A DNA stretch of 64,000 bases from Clostridia bacterium (GTDB lineage Bacteria; Bacillota; Clostridia; Oscillospirales; CAG-272), in NCBI GenBank assembly GCA_017501225.1, contig JAFVXH010000009.1, forward strand, positions 33,980 through 97,979, written 5' to 3'. This document shows, piece after piece, positions 18,798 through 28,465 of this stretch; position 1 is the stretch's first letter; the number at the start of each line of letters is the position of its first letter. The position numbers and the translations under genes were made by a program. Under the pieces are notes generated by a model. It was given only the letters and a program-made list of their open reading frames with translations, was not told the origin of the DNA and did not search any database.

Positions 18798-19715
18798 GTG
18801 CCGATTAAAATACCAAACCAATTACCCGCGACCAAGACCTTGACGGAGGAGAACATCTTCGTCATGACCGAAACGCGCGCAAGGACGCAGGACATCCGTC
18901 CTTTGCAGATCCTTCTTCTGAATCTGATGCCGACGAAGATCGACACCGAGATTCAGCTTTCCCGCCTTTTGGGAAACACGCCCTTGCACGTGGAGCTGAC
19001 CTTGATGCATACAAGCTCTCATAAATCCAAGAACACCTCGGAGGAGCATCTGCTGGCGTTCTACCGCAGTTTTGACGAGGTCTGCCACAACCACTACGAC
19101 GGACTGATCATCACGGGAGCACCCGTGGAGCAGATGGAGTTTGAGGAGGTGGAGTATTGGGAGGAGCTTTGCCGCATCATGGATTGGAGCGTGACGCACG
19201 TTCACAGCACCTTCCACATCTGCTGGGGCGCGCAGGCAGGTCTGTACCATCACTTCGGCGTGCCGAAGCGTCCGCTGGATAAAAAGATGTTCGGAATTTT
19301 TCCGCATAAGGCGGACTACAAGCGTTCCATTCTGTTCCGCGGCTTTGACGACGTGTTCTACGTGCCGCATTCCCGACACACCACAATCGAGCGCGCTGAC
19401 ATTGAGGCAGTTCCCGAGCTGAAGATCCTTGCGTCCTCCGAGCAGGCAGGCGTATTTGCCATCTCCACCCGCAACGGTCGCCAGATCTTTATTACGGGAC
19501 ATCCCGAATACGACGCGCAGACGCTCAACCGCGAGTACGTGCGTGACGTCAAGGCGGGGAAGCCCATCGAGATCCCCTTCCACTATTTTCCGGAGGACGA
19601 TCCGACCCGTGAGCCGCTTGTCACCTGGCGTTCCGCCGCCAACCTGCTTTATTCCAACTGGCTCAACTATTTCGTCTATCAGACCACACCCTACAACATC
19701 GAGGATATCAAATAA
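18798..19715 (+). CDS. metA: Homoserine O-acetyltransferase, MetA family
   Basis: 305 residues. With the GTG start at 18798 the protein begins [15 protein letters not shown], the invariant family N-terminus, and family numbering fits exactly. The catalytic Cys falls at 142 (HICWGAQ), and residue 111 is Glu in GAPVEQMEF. In MetA proteins Glu111 indicates acetyl-CoA and Gly111 succinyl-CoA specificity (established), so this enzyme should acetylate homoserine and feed the adjacent MetY. An upstream TTG at 18786 is in frame but would add four atypical residues. AAAGGA lies 12 bases before the GTG. Confidence 0.93.
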   Translation: MPIKIPNQLPATKTLTEENIFVMTETRARTQDIRPLQILLLNLMPTKIDTEIQLSRLLGNTPLHVELTLMHTSSHKSKNTSEEHLLAFYRSFDEVCHNHYDGLIITGAPVEQMEFEEVEYWEELCRIMDWSVTHVHSTFHICWGAQAGLYHHFGVPKRPLDKKMFGIFPHKADYKRSILFRGFDDVFYVPHSRHTTIERADIEAVPELKILASSEQAGVFAISTRNGRQIFITGHPEYDAQTLNREYVRDVKAGKPIEIPFHYFPEDDPTREPLVTWRSAANLLYSNWLNYFVYQTTPYNIEDIK

Positions 19716-19729
19716 AGGATACATTCGCA

Positions 19730-19759
19730 AAAGGAGCGTGCCGATCGGCACGCTCCTTT
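19730..19759. terminator. Palindromic terminator after metA
   Basis: A 30-bp perfect palindrome, arms AAAGGAGCGTGCCGA and its complement, followed by a short mixed T-run (CGACTTTTGATT). Confidence 0.75.
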
Positions 19760-19929
19760 CGACTTTTGATTCTCTCGGGAAACGTGCAAATTTTGTCTGC
19801 CAAACCCTTGGAATGCCAAAAAAAGTGCGCTTTTTTCTTCAAAATCCGTTTTTTTACCAAAAAAGTCCTCAAAATTAGCACTCAAAACAGATGTTTACAA
19901 AATGTTCACAAGAAAATTCGGAAAAACCC

Positions 19930-19958
19930 TTGACAAAACCCATGAAAAGTGGTAAATT
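19930..19958 (+). promoter_or_regulatory. hrcA operon promoter
   Basis: TTGACA (19930-19935), 17-bp spacer, TAAATT (19953-19958), immediately upstream of the CIRCE element. Confidence 0.75.
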
Positions 19959-19969
19959 TGTATCGTAAG

Positions 19970-19996
19970 TTAGCACTCGGCTCGCTTGAGTGCTAA
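19970..19996. promoter_or_regulatory. CIRCE operator (HrcA binding site)
   Basis: Exact consensus TTAGCACTC-N9-GAGTGCTAA. It begins 11 bp after the -10 box and ends 22 bp before the hrcA start, the classic position for HrcA repression of class I heat-shock genes. Confidence 0.97.
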
Positions 19997-20018
19997 AACG
20001 AGCGTGAAAGGAGTATAT

Positions 20019-21110
20019 TTGGAAGTGGAACTTGAAAATCGCGGATTGTCCAAGAGAAAAAGACAAATATTAAAAGCGATCGTGGATGCGCACATTCAGG
20101 ACGGCGGACCGGTCGGCTCCAAATATATCCTGCAAAGTCAGCAGCTCGGTTGCTCTGCCGCTACCATTCGGAACGAGATGGCGGAGCTGGAGGAAATGGG
20201 ATATCTGGAGCAGCCGCACGCATCTGCCGGGCGCATTCCGAGCGAGCTTGGCTACCGTTTTTACGTCGACTCCCTGATCGAGCATTACGTCATGACCACC
20301 AACGAGATCGCGCAGATCAATCATCTTTTGCGCAGCAAGATGGGGGAGCTTGATCAGATTCTGACGGCGGCATCCAATCTTGCATCCAATCTGACCAACT
20401 ACACGGGCATTGCCATCAAGCCCCGCGTTTCTGCGGTCAGTATCTCAAAATTCGAAACCATTTATCTGGATCCCAACCATTATATTCTGATCGCGGTCAC
20501 GTCGACGGGTGCCGTCAAGAGCAAGCATCTGCATCCCATCACACCTGTCAGTCAGGATGCCGTGGCACTGCTTGCCGACGTGCTCAACGACTGTGTCAGC
20601 ACACGCCTTGCGGATCAGATCACGCTTCCCATCATTATGGAAATGGAATCGCGCATGGGTGTGGATTCCGGACTTGTCGGAAGCGTCATGAAGGAGATCT
20701 ACAATCTTCTTGCCGAGCTGGACGAGGGAGAAATGAAGGTCAGCGGCATCAACCGCCTTTTGCAATATCCCGAATACAGCAACGTCGAGCATCTGCAGGA
20801 TCTTTTGGGAACGCTGGAAAATAAGGAAGACATTCTCAATCTGGTGGCGCAGGGAAGCAATGAGGACGTCAACGTCGTCATCGGCTCCGAGAGCCGCGTC
20901 AAGGTGATGAACAACTCCGCACTCGTGTTCAAGCCCATCGTCAAGGACGGTCACACCGTCGGTGCCATTGGCGTCATAGGACCTTTGCGAATGGACTACG
21001 CCAAGGTGCTTGCAACGCTTGAGGGCTTGAGCGGAAATATTTCGGATATGATCCATACCAACAAACAGTTAAACGGAGGAACGCGTGATGCAGGAAACGA
21101 AAAGGACTGA
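20019..21110 (+). CDS. hrcA: Heat-inducible transcription repressor HrcA
   Basis: Repressor that binds CIRCE and is kept active by GroE. 363 residues from a TTG start placed five bases after AAAGGAG; a GTG two codons later is the alternative. The N-terminal winged helix contains LSKRKRQILKAIVDAHI and SAATIRNEMAELEEMGYLEQPHASAGRIPS, both HrcA hallmarks. The C-terminal GAF-like region ends IGVIGPLRMDYAKVLATLEG. It leads the grpE-dnaK-dnaJ-prmA operon and overlaps grpE by 23 bases. Confidence 0.95.
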   Translation: MEVELENRGLSKRKRQILKAIVDAHIQDGGPVGSKYILQSQQLGCSAATIRNEMAELEEMGYLEQPHASAGRIPSELGYRFYVDSLIEHYVMTTNEIAQINHLLRSKMGELDQILTAASNLASNLTNYTGIAIKPRVSAVSISKFETIYLDPNHYILIAVTSTGAVKSKHLHPITPVSQDAVALLADVLNDCVSTRLADQITLPIIMEMESRMGVDSGLVGSVMKEIYNLLAELDEGEMKVSGINRLLQYPEYSNVEHLQDLLGTLENKEDILNLVAQGSNEDVNVVIGSESRVKVMNNSALVFKPIVKDGHTVGAIGVIGPLRMDYAKVLATLEGLSGNISDMIHTNKQLNGGTRDAGNEKD

Positions 21111-21654
21111 GCAGGAGGGCGTTTGTGAGGAGCCCACGCACAACGGCTCGGAGGTCGACGCAAAGACCGAAAAGACAGATAAGAAAAAGCAGAAAAAGAT
21201 AGATGCGGAGCTCGCCCGACTTCAGAAGCAGCTGGAGGCGGCTTTGGAGGCAGAGCGCGCATGCGAGGATAAATATCTTCGTATGATGGCGGAATACGAC
21301 AATTTCCGTAAGAGAAGCGCCAAGGAAAAGGAGGGCGTTTACGCCGATGCCTACAGCGATTGCATCGCAAGCCTTCTTCCCGTCCTTGACAATCTGGAGC
21401 GCGCAAGCGGCTCGGAGAATCTCGAGGCGGTCAAAAAGGGACTTGAATTGACCGCAAAGGCGTTCTCCGATGCGCTGGAAAAGATGGGCGTCAGCGAGAT
21501 CGAGTGCAAGCAGTTCGATCCCAATCTCCACAACGCGGTCATGCACGTGGAGGACGAGAGCCTTGGGGAGTCCGAGATCGTCGAGGTCTTCCAGAAGGGC
21601 TACTGTAAGGGCGACAAGGTCATCCGCTACGCGATGGTCAAGGTCGCAAACTAA
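21088..21654 (+). CDS. grpE: Nucleotide exchange factor GrpE
   Basis: Co-chaperone that releases ADP from DnaK. 188 residues: a charged disordered N-terminus (about 1-40), a long coiled coil with the diagnostic LRMMAEYDNFRKRSAKEK, and a C-terminal beta wing ending in GYCKGDKVIRYAMVKVAN. The start ATG is eight bases after GGAGGA and lies within the 3' end of hrcA. Confidence 0.95.
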   Translation: MQETKRTEQEGVCEEPTHNGSEVDAKTEKTDKKKQKKIDAELARLQKQLEAALEAERACEDKYLRMMAEYDNFRKRSAKEKEGVYADAYSDCIASLLPVLDNLERASGSENLEAVKKGLELTAKAFSDALEKMGVSEIECKQFDPNLHNAVMHVEDESLGESEIVEVFQKGYCKGDKVIRYAMVKVAN

Positions 21655-21722
21655 TCATCAGGACAACAATCAACCAAAATCATAAACAACAATAATCTTA
21701 CTATATTGGAGGAAACATTATC

Positions 21723-23549
21723 ATGGGAAAAATCATTGGTATCGACTTGGGTACAACCAACTCTTGTGTTGCCGTATATGAGGGCTCCGAGCCTATCGTA
21801 ATTCCAAACCCCGAGGGAGCACGCACCTCTCCTTCCGTGGTCGCATTTTCCAAAACGGGCGAAAGAATGGTCGGTCAGGTCGCAAAAAGACAGGCGATCA
21901 CCAACCCCGACAGAACCATCATCTCCATCAAGCGTGAGATGGGCTCTAACTACAAAAAGACGATCGACAACAAGAACTACACGCCTCAGGAGATCTCCGC
22001 GATGATCCTGCAAAAGCTCAAGGCTGACGCGGAGAGCTATCTCGGCACGCCCGTGACGCAGGCGGTCATCACCGTTCCCGCATACTTCTCTGACGCACAG
22101 CGTCAGGCAACCAAGGATGCCGGCAAGATCGCAGGTCTTGAGGTGCTCCGTATCATCAACGAGCCCACTGCCGCAGCGCTTGCTTACGGCATGGATAAGG
22201 AAGCGAACCAGAGAATCATGGTATTCGACCTTGGCGGCGGTACCTTCGACGTTTCCTTGCTTGAGATCTCGGACGGTGTCTTTGAGGTTCTCGCAACCAA
22301 CGGTGACACCCGTCTTGGCGGTGACGACTTTGACCAGCGCATCATCGATTGGATGGCAGAGCAGTTCAAGAAGGAGAACGGCATTGACCTGCGCAAGGAT
22401 AAGATGGTCCTGCAAAGACTCCGCGATGCCGCAGAGAAGGCAAAGATCGAGCTTTCCGGCATGTCCTCCACCTCCATCAACCTGCCCTTTATCACCGCGA
22501 CCGCAGAAGGACCCTTGCACTTTGAGGCAACTCTGACCAGAGCGGAATTCGACCGCATCACCGCCGATCTTGTGGAAAGAACCATGGTCCCCACCAAGAA
22601 GGCACTCGCCGATGCAGGTCTTTCGGTAGGACAGATCGACAAGGTGCTCTTGGTCGGCGGATCTACCCGTATTCCCGCCGTTCAGGAGGCAGTCAAGAAG
22701 TTCACCGGTAAGGAGCCCTTCAAGGGTATCAACCCCGACGAGTGCGTTGCCATCGGTGCCGCAATTCAGGGCGGTGTGCTGGGCGGCGAGGTCAAGGATC
22801 TGCTCCTTCTGGACGTAACGCCTCTGTCCCTCGGTATCGAAACTTTGGGCGGCGTATTCAACCGCATCATCGACCGTAACACCACCATTCCTGTAAAAAA
22901 GAGCCAGGTATATTCCACCGCAGCGGACGGTCAGACCTCCGTTGAGATCCACGTCCTGCAGGGCGAGCGCGAGATGGCTGCCAACAACACCACCTTGGGT
23001 CGCTTCATTCTGGACGGCATCACGCCCGCACCTCGCGGAATCCCGCAGATCGAGGTTACCTTCGACATCGACGCCAACGGCATCGTAAACGTAACGGCAC
23101 TCGATAAGGGCACCGGTAAGGAGCAGCACATCACCATCACCTCCTCCACCAACATGAGCCAGGAGGACATCGACCGCGCTGTCAAGGATGCGGAGAAGTT
23201 CGCTGAGGAGGATAAGAAGGCAAAGGAAGCGGTTGACGTTAAAAACCGCGCAGAGTCTATCATCTTCCAGAGTGAGAAGACCTTGACCGAGCTTGGCGAT
23301 AAGGTAGACGCTGCCGATGCACAGGCCGTCAAGGACAGCATCGAGAAGCTCAAGGAAACTCTGAAGGGTGGCGACGTCGAGGCGATCAAGGCTGACACCG
23401 AGGCTGTGGAAAAGTCCTTCTACAAGATCTCCGAGAAGCTGTATGCACAGAGCGCGCAGGCAGGTGCTGACGCAGGAAATGCGGATGGCGCACAGAGCCA
23501 GGACGGCACCTACTACGACGCAAACTTTGAGGATAACTCCAACAAATAA
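21723..23549 (+). CDS. dnaK: Chaperone protein DnaK (Hsp70)
   Basis: 608-residue Hsp70 chaperone. N-terminal ATPase begins [21 protein letters not shown] and contains [32 protein letters not shown] and [12 protein letters not shown]. The linker is [17 protein letters not shown]. The substrate domain and helical lid follow, with a short Gly/Ala/Gln tail. The ATG follows TGGAGGAAAC. It lacks the Gram-negative insertion near the N-terminus, as expected for Firmicutes. It is followed by stem-loops before dnaJ. Confidence 0.98.
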   Translation: MGKIIGIDLGTTNSCVAVYEGSEPIVIPNPEGARTSPSVVAFSKTGERMVGQVAKRQAITNPDRTIISIKREMGSNYKKTIDNKNYTPQEISAMILQKLKADAESYLGTPVTQAVITVPAYFSDAQRQATKDAGKIAGLEVLRIINEPTAAALAYGMDKEANQRIMVFDLGGGTFDVSLLEISDGVFEVLATNGDTRLGGDDFDQRIIDWMAEQFKKENGIDLRKDKMVLQRLRDAAEKAKIELSGMSSTSINLPFITATAEGPLHFEATLTRAEFDRITADLVERTMVPTKKALADAGLSVGQIDKVLLVGGSTRIPAVQEAVKKFTGKEPFKGINPDECVAIGAAIQGGVLGGEVKDLLLLDVTPLSLGIETLGGVFNRIIDRNTTIPVKKSQVYSTAADGQTSVEIHVLQGEREMAANNTTLGRFILDGITPAPRGIPQIEVTFDIDANGIVNVTALDKGTGKEQHITITSSTNMSQEDIDRAVKDAEKFAEEDKKAKEAVDVKNRAESIIFQSEKTLTELGDKVDAADAQAVKDSIEKLKETLKGGDVEAIKADTEAVEKSFYKISEKLYAQSAQAGADAGNADGAQSQDGTYYDANFEDNSNK

Positions 23550-23550
23550 T

Positions 23551-23601
23551 TTGTGACACGTCACAAGCAGAACGGGAAAGGTGCATCCGCGCCTTTCCCG
23601 T
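23551..23601. other. Two consecutive stem-loops between dnaK and dnaJ
   Basis: TTGTGAC-AC-GTCACAA (23551-23566) starts one base after the dnaK stop. ACGGGAAAGG...CCTTTCCCGT (23572-23601) follows. No T-run is present, so these look like mRNA-stability, processing or attenuation hairpins and not a full terminator; that could set the dnaK:dnaJ ratio. Confidence 0.55.
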
Positions 23602-23660
23602 GTGGTGTATTCCAACACCGATGAATTCTTAGCAAAGAACATAAAAATTCCGAGGATAAA

Positions 23661-24809
23661 ATGGCAGACAAAAGAGATTATTATGAGGTCCTTGGCGTTG
23701 ACAAGGGTGCTGACGCATCGACCATTAAGAAGGCATATTATAAGCTGGCGAAGCAGTATCACCCCGATGCCAATCCGGGGGATAAGGTAGCGGAGGAAAA
23801 ATTCAAGGAGGCGAACGAGGCGTACGAGGTGCTCTCGGACTCCGACAAGCGTGCCAAGTACGACCAATTCGGCCACGCCGCGTTTGACCCGTCCATGGGT
23901 GGCGGCGACGGCGGCTTTGGGGGCTTTGGAGGCTTTGGCGGCGGCTTTGGAGATTTCGGCGACCTTGGCGATATTTTGGGCGGTATGTTTGGAGGTGCCT
24001 TCGGGGGCTCCTCGCGCCGACGCAATGGACCGATGCAGGGTGAGGATATCGGCATCGGTGTCACCATCACCTTTGAGGAGGCGGCGTTCGGTGTCAAGAA
24101 GGACGTTTCCTATTCTCGCATCTGCAAATGCGGAGAATGCAACGGTGCCGGCGGCAGCGGTGTGGAAACCTGCTCGACCTGTCACGGTACGGGACAGGTG
24201 CGCCGCGTACAGCGCATGGGCGGCATGTCCTTCCAATCCACGGTGGCGTGCGACGCCTGCCGCGGTAGCGGAAAAACCATTCAGAATCCTTGCTCCAAGT
24301 GCCGCGGCAGCGGTATGACCAGAGAAAATAAGAAGCTTACGGTATCCATCCCCGCCGGCATTGATCACGGCGAGCGCATCGCGCTTCGCTCCCAGGGCAA
24401 CGACGGCAGAAACGGAGGTCCCTCGGGGGATCTGATCATCACCGTTTCGGTCAAACGCCACAACATTTTCGAGCGCGACGGCTACACACTCTACTGCGAG
24501 GTTCCCTTAACGGTTGCGGAGGCAACGCTGGGGGCTGAGATCGACGTCCCCACCCTGGAGGGAACGGTCAAATACGACATTCCCGAGGGCACGCAGGCAG
24601 GAAGCCGCTTTACCTTGCGCGGAAAGGGTATTCCGTACGTTAACGGAAACGGCAAGCGGGGAGATCTGGTCTTCTCGGTCACGGTAGAGATCCCGAAGGG
24701 ACTGACAGAGAAGCAAAAGAGCGCGATGAGAGCCTTTGCCGACAGCTGCGGTGAGAGCAACTACGCCAAGCACAAGCAGTTCTTCAAAAAAATATTCGGA
24801 CAGAAATGA
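23661..24809 (+). CDS. dnaJ: Chaperone protein DnaJ (Hsp40)
   Basis: Class A Hsp40 that stimulates DnaK ATP hydrolysis. 382 residues: J domain 1-70 with the HPD motif in KQYHPDAN, a Gly/Phe-rich region about 78-110 ([11 protein letters not shown] repeats), then the zinc domain. That domain has [24 protein letters not shown] and CSKCRGSG, followed by the substrate-binding C-terminal domains. The upstream sequence AAAATTCCGAGGATAAAATG gives a modest ribosome site. Its stop overlaps the prmA start as ATGA. Confidence 0.97.
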   Translation: MADKRDYYEVLGVDKGADASTIKKAYYKLAKQYHPDANPGDKVAEEKFKEANEAYEVLSDSDKRAKYDQFGHAAFDPSMGGGDGGFGGFGGFGGGFGDFGDLGDILGGMFGGAFGGSSRRRNGPMQGEDIGIGVTITFEEAAFGVKKDVSYSRICKCGECNGAGGSGVETCSTCHGTGQVRRVQRMGGMSFQSTVACDACRGSGKTIQNPCSKCRGSGMTRENKKLTVSIPAGIDHGERIALRSQGNDGRNGGPSGDLIITVSVKRHNIFERDGYTLYCEVPLTVAEATLGAEIDVPTLEGTVKYDIPEGTQAGSRFTLRGKGIPYVNGNGKRGDLVFSVTVEIPKGLTEKQKSAMRAFADSCGESNYAKHKQFFKKIFGQK

Positions 24810-25786
24810 GTGTAACAATGGATCAGGATTATCTTTGCGGAGATTACGGAAATGAAACCGAGTGGACACAGATCCGCGTGACGGTGAAGCTTCCCAAGCT
24901 GGATGCTCTGACGGCTGTGATGAGCATGGTTTCCAATCAGCTTCAAATTGAGGATTACAGTGATATCGATCTTAAGACCTGCTACGGAGATCTGATCGAC
25001 GAGAGCATTCTCAACGCCGACAAAAGCATTGCGTCGGTGTCGGTCTATCTTTCCGCCGAAAGAAGCATTCCCGAGTGCATCGCGTTTCTCAAAGAGCGCT
25101 TTTCGGTTACGGGTCTTGAGGATGCCGTCATCGAAACCATCGGCGTCAATGAGCAGGACTGGGCAAATTCCTGGAAGGCATACTACAAGCCTATCAAGAT
25201 CGGGAAGAAGCTTGTCATCGTTCCCGCATGGGAGAAGTATACTCCCTCCGAGGGCGAGCTGATCGTACGGATGGATCCCGGTATGGCATTCGGTACGGGA
25301 ACGCACGAAACGACGCGCCTTGTCATCCGTCTTTTGGAGGACTATACCAAGGAGGGGTGCCGCATGCTGGACGTCGGCACGGGCAGCGGAATTCTAGCAA
25401 TTTGTGCCTCCAAGCTCGGTGCCAAGGAGTGCTTTGCGTATGACATCGATCCGATGGCGGTACGTGTGGCACGCGAGAACGTCAAGGACAGCGGTCTTGC
25501 CAACATCACCTGCGAGCAGTCGGATTTGCTGCGTCAGGTGGATAAGAGCCGTCCGTACGATCTGATCTGCGCCAACATTGTGGCGGATATCATCATCCGT
25601 ATGACACCCGATATTTCGGATTATATGCACAAGGATACGGTGCTTCTGGCATCCGGCATCATCGCCGAGAGATGTGAGGACGTCGTGTCCTGCTTTGAGA
25701 AGCACGGTCTTGCCATCGTTGAGCGCGCGATCGAGAACGGTTGGTGCGCCTTGGCGGTCAAGCTTGCGGATCACGGAAGCAATTGA
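24806..25786 (+). CDS. prmA: Ribosomal protein L11 methyltransferase
   Basis: SAM-dependent enzyme that trimethylates L11. 326 residues: an N-terminal L11-recognition domain (1-about 130; [10 protein letters not shown]...[15 protein letters not shown]) and a Rossmann methyltransferase domain with [15 protein letters not shown], motif [19 protein letters not shown] and the catalytic [10 protein letters not shown]. It overlaps dnaJ by four bases, the dnaJ-prmA linkage common in Firmicutes. Confidence 0.95.
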   Translation: MSVTMDQDYLCGDYGNETEWTQIRVTVKLPKLDALTAVMSMVSNQLQIEDYSDIDLKTCYGDLIDESILNADKSIASVSVYLSAERSIPECIAFLKERFSVTGLEDAVIETIGVNEQDWANSWKAYYKPIKIGKKLVIVPAWEKYTPSEGELIVRMDPGMAFGTGTHETTRLVIRLLEDYTKEGCRMLDVGTGSGILAICASKLGAKECFAYDIDPMAVRVARENVKDSGLANITCEQSDLLRQVDKSRPYDLICANIVADIIIRMTPDISDYMHKDTVLLASGIIAERCEDVVSCFEKHGLAIVERAIENGWCALAVKLADHGSN

Positions 25787-25834
25787 CCGACCTACGGCAC
25801 TTTTACTTTATTAGACTAAATTTTACAAAAGCTA

Positions 25835-25863
25835 TTGACAAATAAAAAAACTTGTGCTACAAT
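25835..25863 (+). promoter_or_regulatory. Promoter of T-box operon 1
   Basis: TTGACA (25835-25840), 17-bp spacer, TACAAT (25858-25863). Confidence 0.75.
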
Positions 25864-25869
25864 GAGTCT

Positions 25870-26145
25870 ATTCTAAATAAAAGACGTTGACGAAGAGGAC
25901 CGAAAAGAGGGACTTCCACAGAGAATTGGCGGTTGGTGCGAGCCATGAGGGCGCTTTTTGTGTTTGTAGCTTCTGAGTCGGAAGGAAGAACGCCGCGTGT
26001 CAGTAGAACCTTCCCGTGATTGCTGCGTAAAGGCATAAGAATTGTCAGATTCTGAGTGACGGTGAAAGCCGTAATTTGAGTGGTACCGCGGGTGTACAGA
26101 ACACGCTCGTCTCAAAGACAAAAGCTTTGGGACGGGCTTTCTTTG
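25870..26145 (+). ncRNA. T-box riboswitch leader 1, possible Val (GTA) specifier
   Basis: This leader fills the 390-base gap between prmA and the ligase gene. It has a Stem I with AGAGA (25920-25924) and the distal GGTTGGTGCGAGCC loop, the invariant antiterminator T-box AGTGGTACCGCGGG (about 26079-26092), and a terminator at 26108-26145. Hand folding of Stem I gives CCGA/TCGG (25900-25903 with 25978-25981), a TGAG bulge, and GAGG/CTTC (25907-25910 with 25970-25973). Above that is a loop, then CACA/TGTG (25917-25920 with 25959-25962). The seven-base 3' side of the loop is TTTGTAG, placing GTA (25966-25968) in the specifier position. The T-box class is certain; the specifier is a hand fold. Confidence 0.9.
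26108..26145 (+). terminator. T-box 1 regulatory terminator
   Basis: CGTCTCAAAG (26108-26117) pairs with CTTTGGGACG (26125-26134), one G-U pair, followed by GGCTTTCTTT. It is mutually exclusive with the T-box antiterminator. Confidence 0.8.
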
Positions 26146-26176
26146 TCCTTCTCCGAGTGTCAGAAAGGAGCAAAAA

Positions 26177-28465
26177 ATGGATATCAAGGGATTGGATTTT
26201 AAGATCCGAGAAATGGCGAGCCGTATTCGCGAGCTGCGTGAGATCGAAGGCATTACGCAAGAGGATATGGCGCAGTCGGTCGGCGTCAGCGTCGAGGAAT
26301 ATATTCGGTGCGAATCAGGCGAGAACGATCTGAACTTTGCCTTTATCTATCGCTGCGCGATGAAGCTTGGTATCAACGTGACCGATCTGATCGAGGGACA
26401 CAGCCCGACCTTGAAATCCTATACCGTGACGCGTAACGGCGCGGGGCAAGAGATCGCGAACGCGCACGGATTGACCTATTACAATCTGGCATACGCGTTC
26501 CAGAACCGTATTGCGGAGCCTTTGTACGTGCGAAGCTCCTACGATCCCGCGGCAGAGCAGAAGGAGATCGAGCTGACCACGCACGCAGGTCAGGAATGCG
26601 ACATCGTCGTCGAGGGTGAATTGATGGTTCAGATCGGCGAGCACAAGGAGATCCTTCGCGCAGGGGACAGCATCTATTACAACAGCTCCACCCCGCACGG
26701 AATGATCGCGGTGGGCGGACGCGACTGCGTCTTTTACGCCATCGTTCTCAATCCCACGGGTGAGCCCATCCCCGAGCTGCTTCCCACACGCGCGATCCGT
26801 CAGACCCGTGTACAGCCTTACCGCGACACCAAGGAACGCATCTATAACCGATTCGTCAAGATCGAGGAGGACGCAAACGGAACCCCCACCTCCATCGAAT
26901 TCCGGAATACTGAGCGCTTCAATTTCGCGTTTGATCTGGTCGACGCGCTTGCCGAGCGTGAGCCGGATAAGCTTGCGATGCTGCATATTTCCAAGGATAA
27001 GACCGAGCGCCGCTTTACGTTCGGAGAGATGAAAAAGCTTTCCAACCGTTGCGCAAACTACTTCAAATCGCTCGGCATCAAGCGTGGCGACCGCGTCATG
27101 CTGGTGCTCAAGCGTCACTATCAGTTCTGGTTTGCGATGCTGGGACTGAACAAGCTGGGTGCTGTCGGGATCCCCGCTACCAACCAGCTTCAGGTACACG
27201 ATTTTGAATACCGCTTCCAATCGGCGGGGGTTTCCGCCATCATCTGCACGGCAGACGGTGACGTTGCACAGCAGGTAGACGAGGCGGCTAAGAGCTGTCC
27301 GACACTCAAGCATAAGCTTCTCGTCGGCGGCGAGCGCGAGGGCTGGCGCAATTTCGACGAGGAATATCCGCTTTACAGCACGCACTACAGCCGTGGCGAG
27401 GACGCTCCGGGCGGCGACGATACGATGCTGATGTTCTTCACGTCAGGCACGTCGGGATATCCCAAGATCGCAACGCACAATTACAAGTACGCGTTGGGAC
27501 ATTTCCATACCGCAAAGTATTGGCACAACGTCGACCCGGACGGCTTGCATTTTACCATCTCGGACACGGGATGGGCAAAATCCATGTGGGGAAAATTCTA
27601 CGGCCAGTGGCTGTGTGAGGCGGCGACCTTCGTCTACGACTTTGACCGCTTTGACGCCTCCGACATTCTCCCCATGTTCGCAAAATATCATATCACCACC
27701 TTCTGCGCACCTCCCACGATGCTGCGTATGATGGTCAAGCAGGATATCTCCAAGTACGATTTCTCCTCGGTGCGCCACATGACCACCGCGGGAGAAGCGC
27801 TCAACCCCGAGGTCTACCGCCAATTCGAGCAGGCTACGGGGCTTCAGATCCTGGAGGGCTTCGGTCAGTCCGAGAGCACGATGATGATCGGAAACATGAC
27901 GGGAGCGCCCCACAAGATCGGATCGATGGGAAAGCCCGCGCCGATCTACGATATCCAGCTTGTGGATGCCGACGGCAATCCCGTGGATACGGGTGAGGTC
28001 GGTGAGATCGTGGTCAATCTGGAAAAGGGCGCACCCTGCGGACTCTTTACCGGCTACTACAACGACGAGGAAAAAACGCGCGAGGTGCTGCACGACGGTC
28101 ATTACCATACGGGAGATACCGCGTGGCGCGACGAGGACGGCTTCTATTGGTACGTCGGACGTGTGGATGACGTCATCAAATCCTCGGGATACCGCATAGG
28201 ACCTTTTGAGATCGAGAGCGTCATTATGGAGCTTCCGTACGTCCTCGAATGCGGTGTTTCCGCCGCTCCCGATGAGGTGCGCGGTCAGATCGTCAAGGCG
28301 AGCATCGTTCTGACTCCCGGAACGGAGCCCTCGGAGGCGCTCAAGAAGGAGATCCAGACCTACGTCAAGGAGCATACAGCCCCCTACAAATACCCAAGAC
28401 TTGTCGTCTTCCGCGATGAATTGCCCAAGACCACAAGCGGTAAGATTCAGAGAAATAAGCTATGA
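26177..28465 (+). CDS. HTH-cupin-acyl-CoA synthetase fusion protein
   Basis: 762 residues with three modules. Residues 8-65 are an XRE-type HTH (IRELREIEGITQEDMAQSVGVS). About 100-185 form a cupin with a PHG-type core (GELMVQIGEHKEIL, STPHGMIAVGG). From about 240 is a complete adenylate-forming ligase: FFTSGTSGYPK near 418-428, EGFGQSESTMM, YHTGDTAWRDEDG, GRVDDVIKSSGYRIGP and C-terminal TTSGKIQRNKL with the catalytic Lys. It should activate a carboxylic acid to its CoA thioester. HTH-cupin pairs are normally stand-alone regulators, so this is an enzyme fused to a regulator. The T-box leader and the downstream VOR genes suggest a branched short-chain acid as substrate (inference). The ATG follows GAAAGGAGC. 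Confidence 0.85.
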   Translation: MDIKGLDFKIREMASRIRELREIEGITQEDMAQSVGVSVEEYIRCESGENDLNFAFIYRCAMKLGINVTDLIEGHSPTLKSYTVTRNGAGQEIANAHGLTYYNLAYAFQNRIAEPLYVRSSYDPAAEQKEIELTTHAGQECDIVVEGELMVQIGEHKEILRAGDSIYYNSSTPHGMIAVGGRDCVFYAIVLNPTGEPIPELLPTRAIRQTRVQPYRDTKERIYNRFVKIEEDANGTPTSIEFRNTERFNFAFDLVDALAEREPDKLAMLHISKDKTERRFTFGEMKKLSNRCANYFKSLGIKRGDRVMLVLKRHYQFWFAMLGLNKLGAVGIPATNQLQVHDFEYRFQSAGVSAIICTADGDVAQQVDEAAKSCPTLKHKLLVGGEREGWRNFDEEYPLYSTHYSRGEDAPGGDDTMLMFFTSGTSGYPKIATHNYKYALGHFHTAKYWHNVDPDGLHFTISDTGWAKSMWGKFYGQWLCEAATFVYDFDRFDASDILPMFAKYHITTFCAPPTMLRMMVKQDISKYDFSSVRHMTTAGEALNPEVYRQFEQATGLQILEGFGQSESTMMIGNMTGAPHKIGSMGKPAPIYDIQLVDADGNPVDTGEVGEIVVNLEKGAPCGLFTGYYNDEEKTREVLHDGHYHTGDTAWRDEDGFYWYVGRVDDVIKSSGYRIGPFEIESVIMELPYVLECGVSAAPDEVRGQIVKASIVLTPGTEPSEALKKEIQTYVKEHTAPYKYPRLVVFRDELPKTTSGKIQRNKL

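Noticed and set aside
21651..24461. 936-codon open frame antisense to dnaK and dnaJ
   Set aside because: It mirrors two certain genes, has no ribosome site and no family features. Long antisense frames opposite dnaK are a known composition effect of GC-rich third positions.
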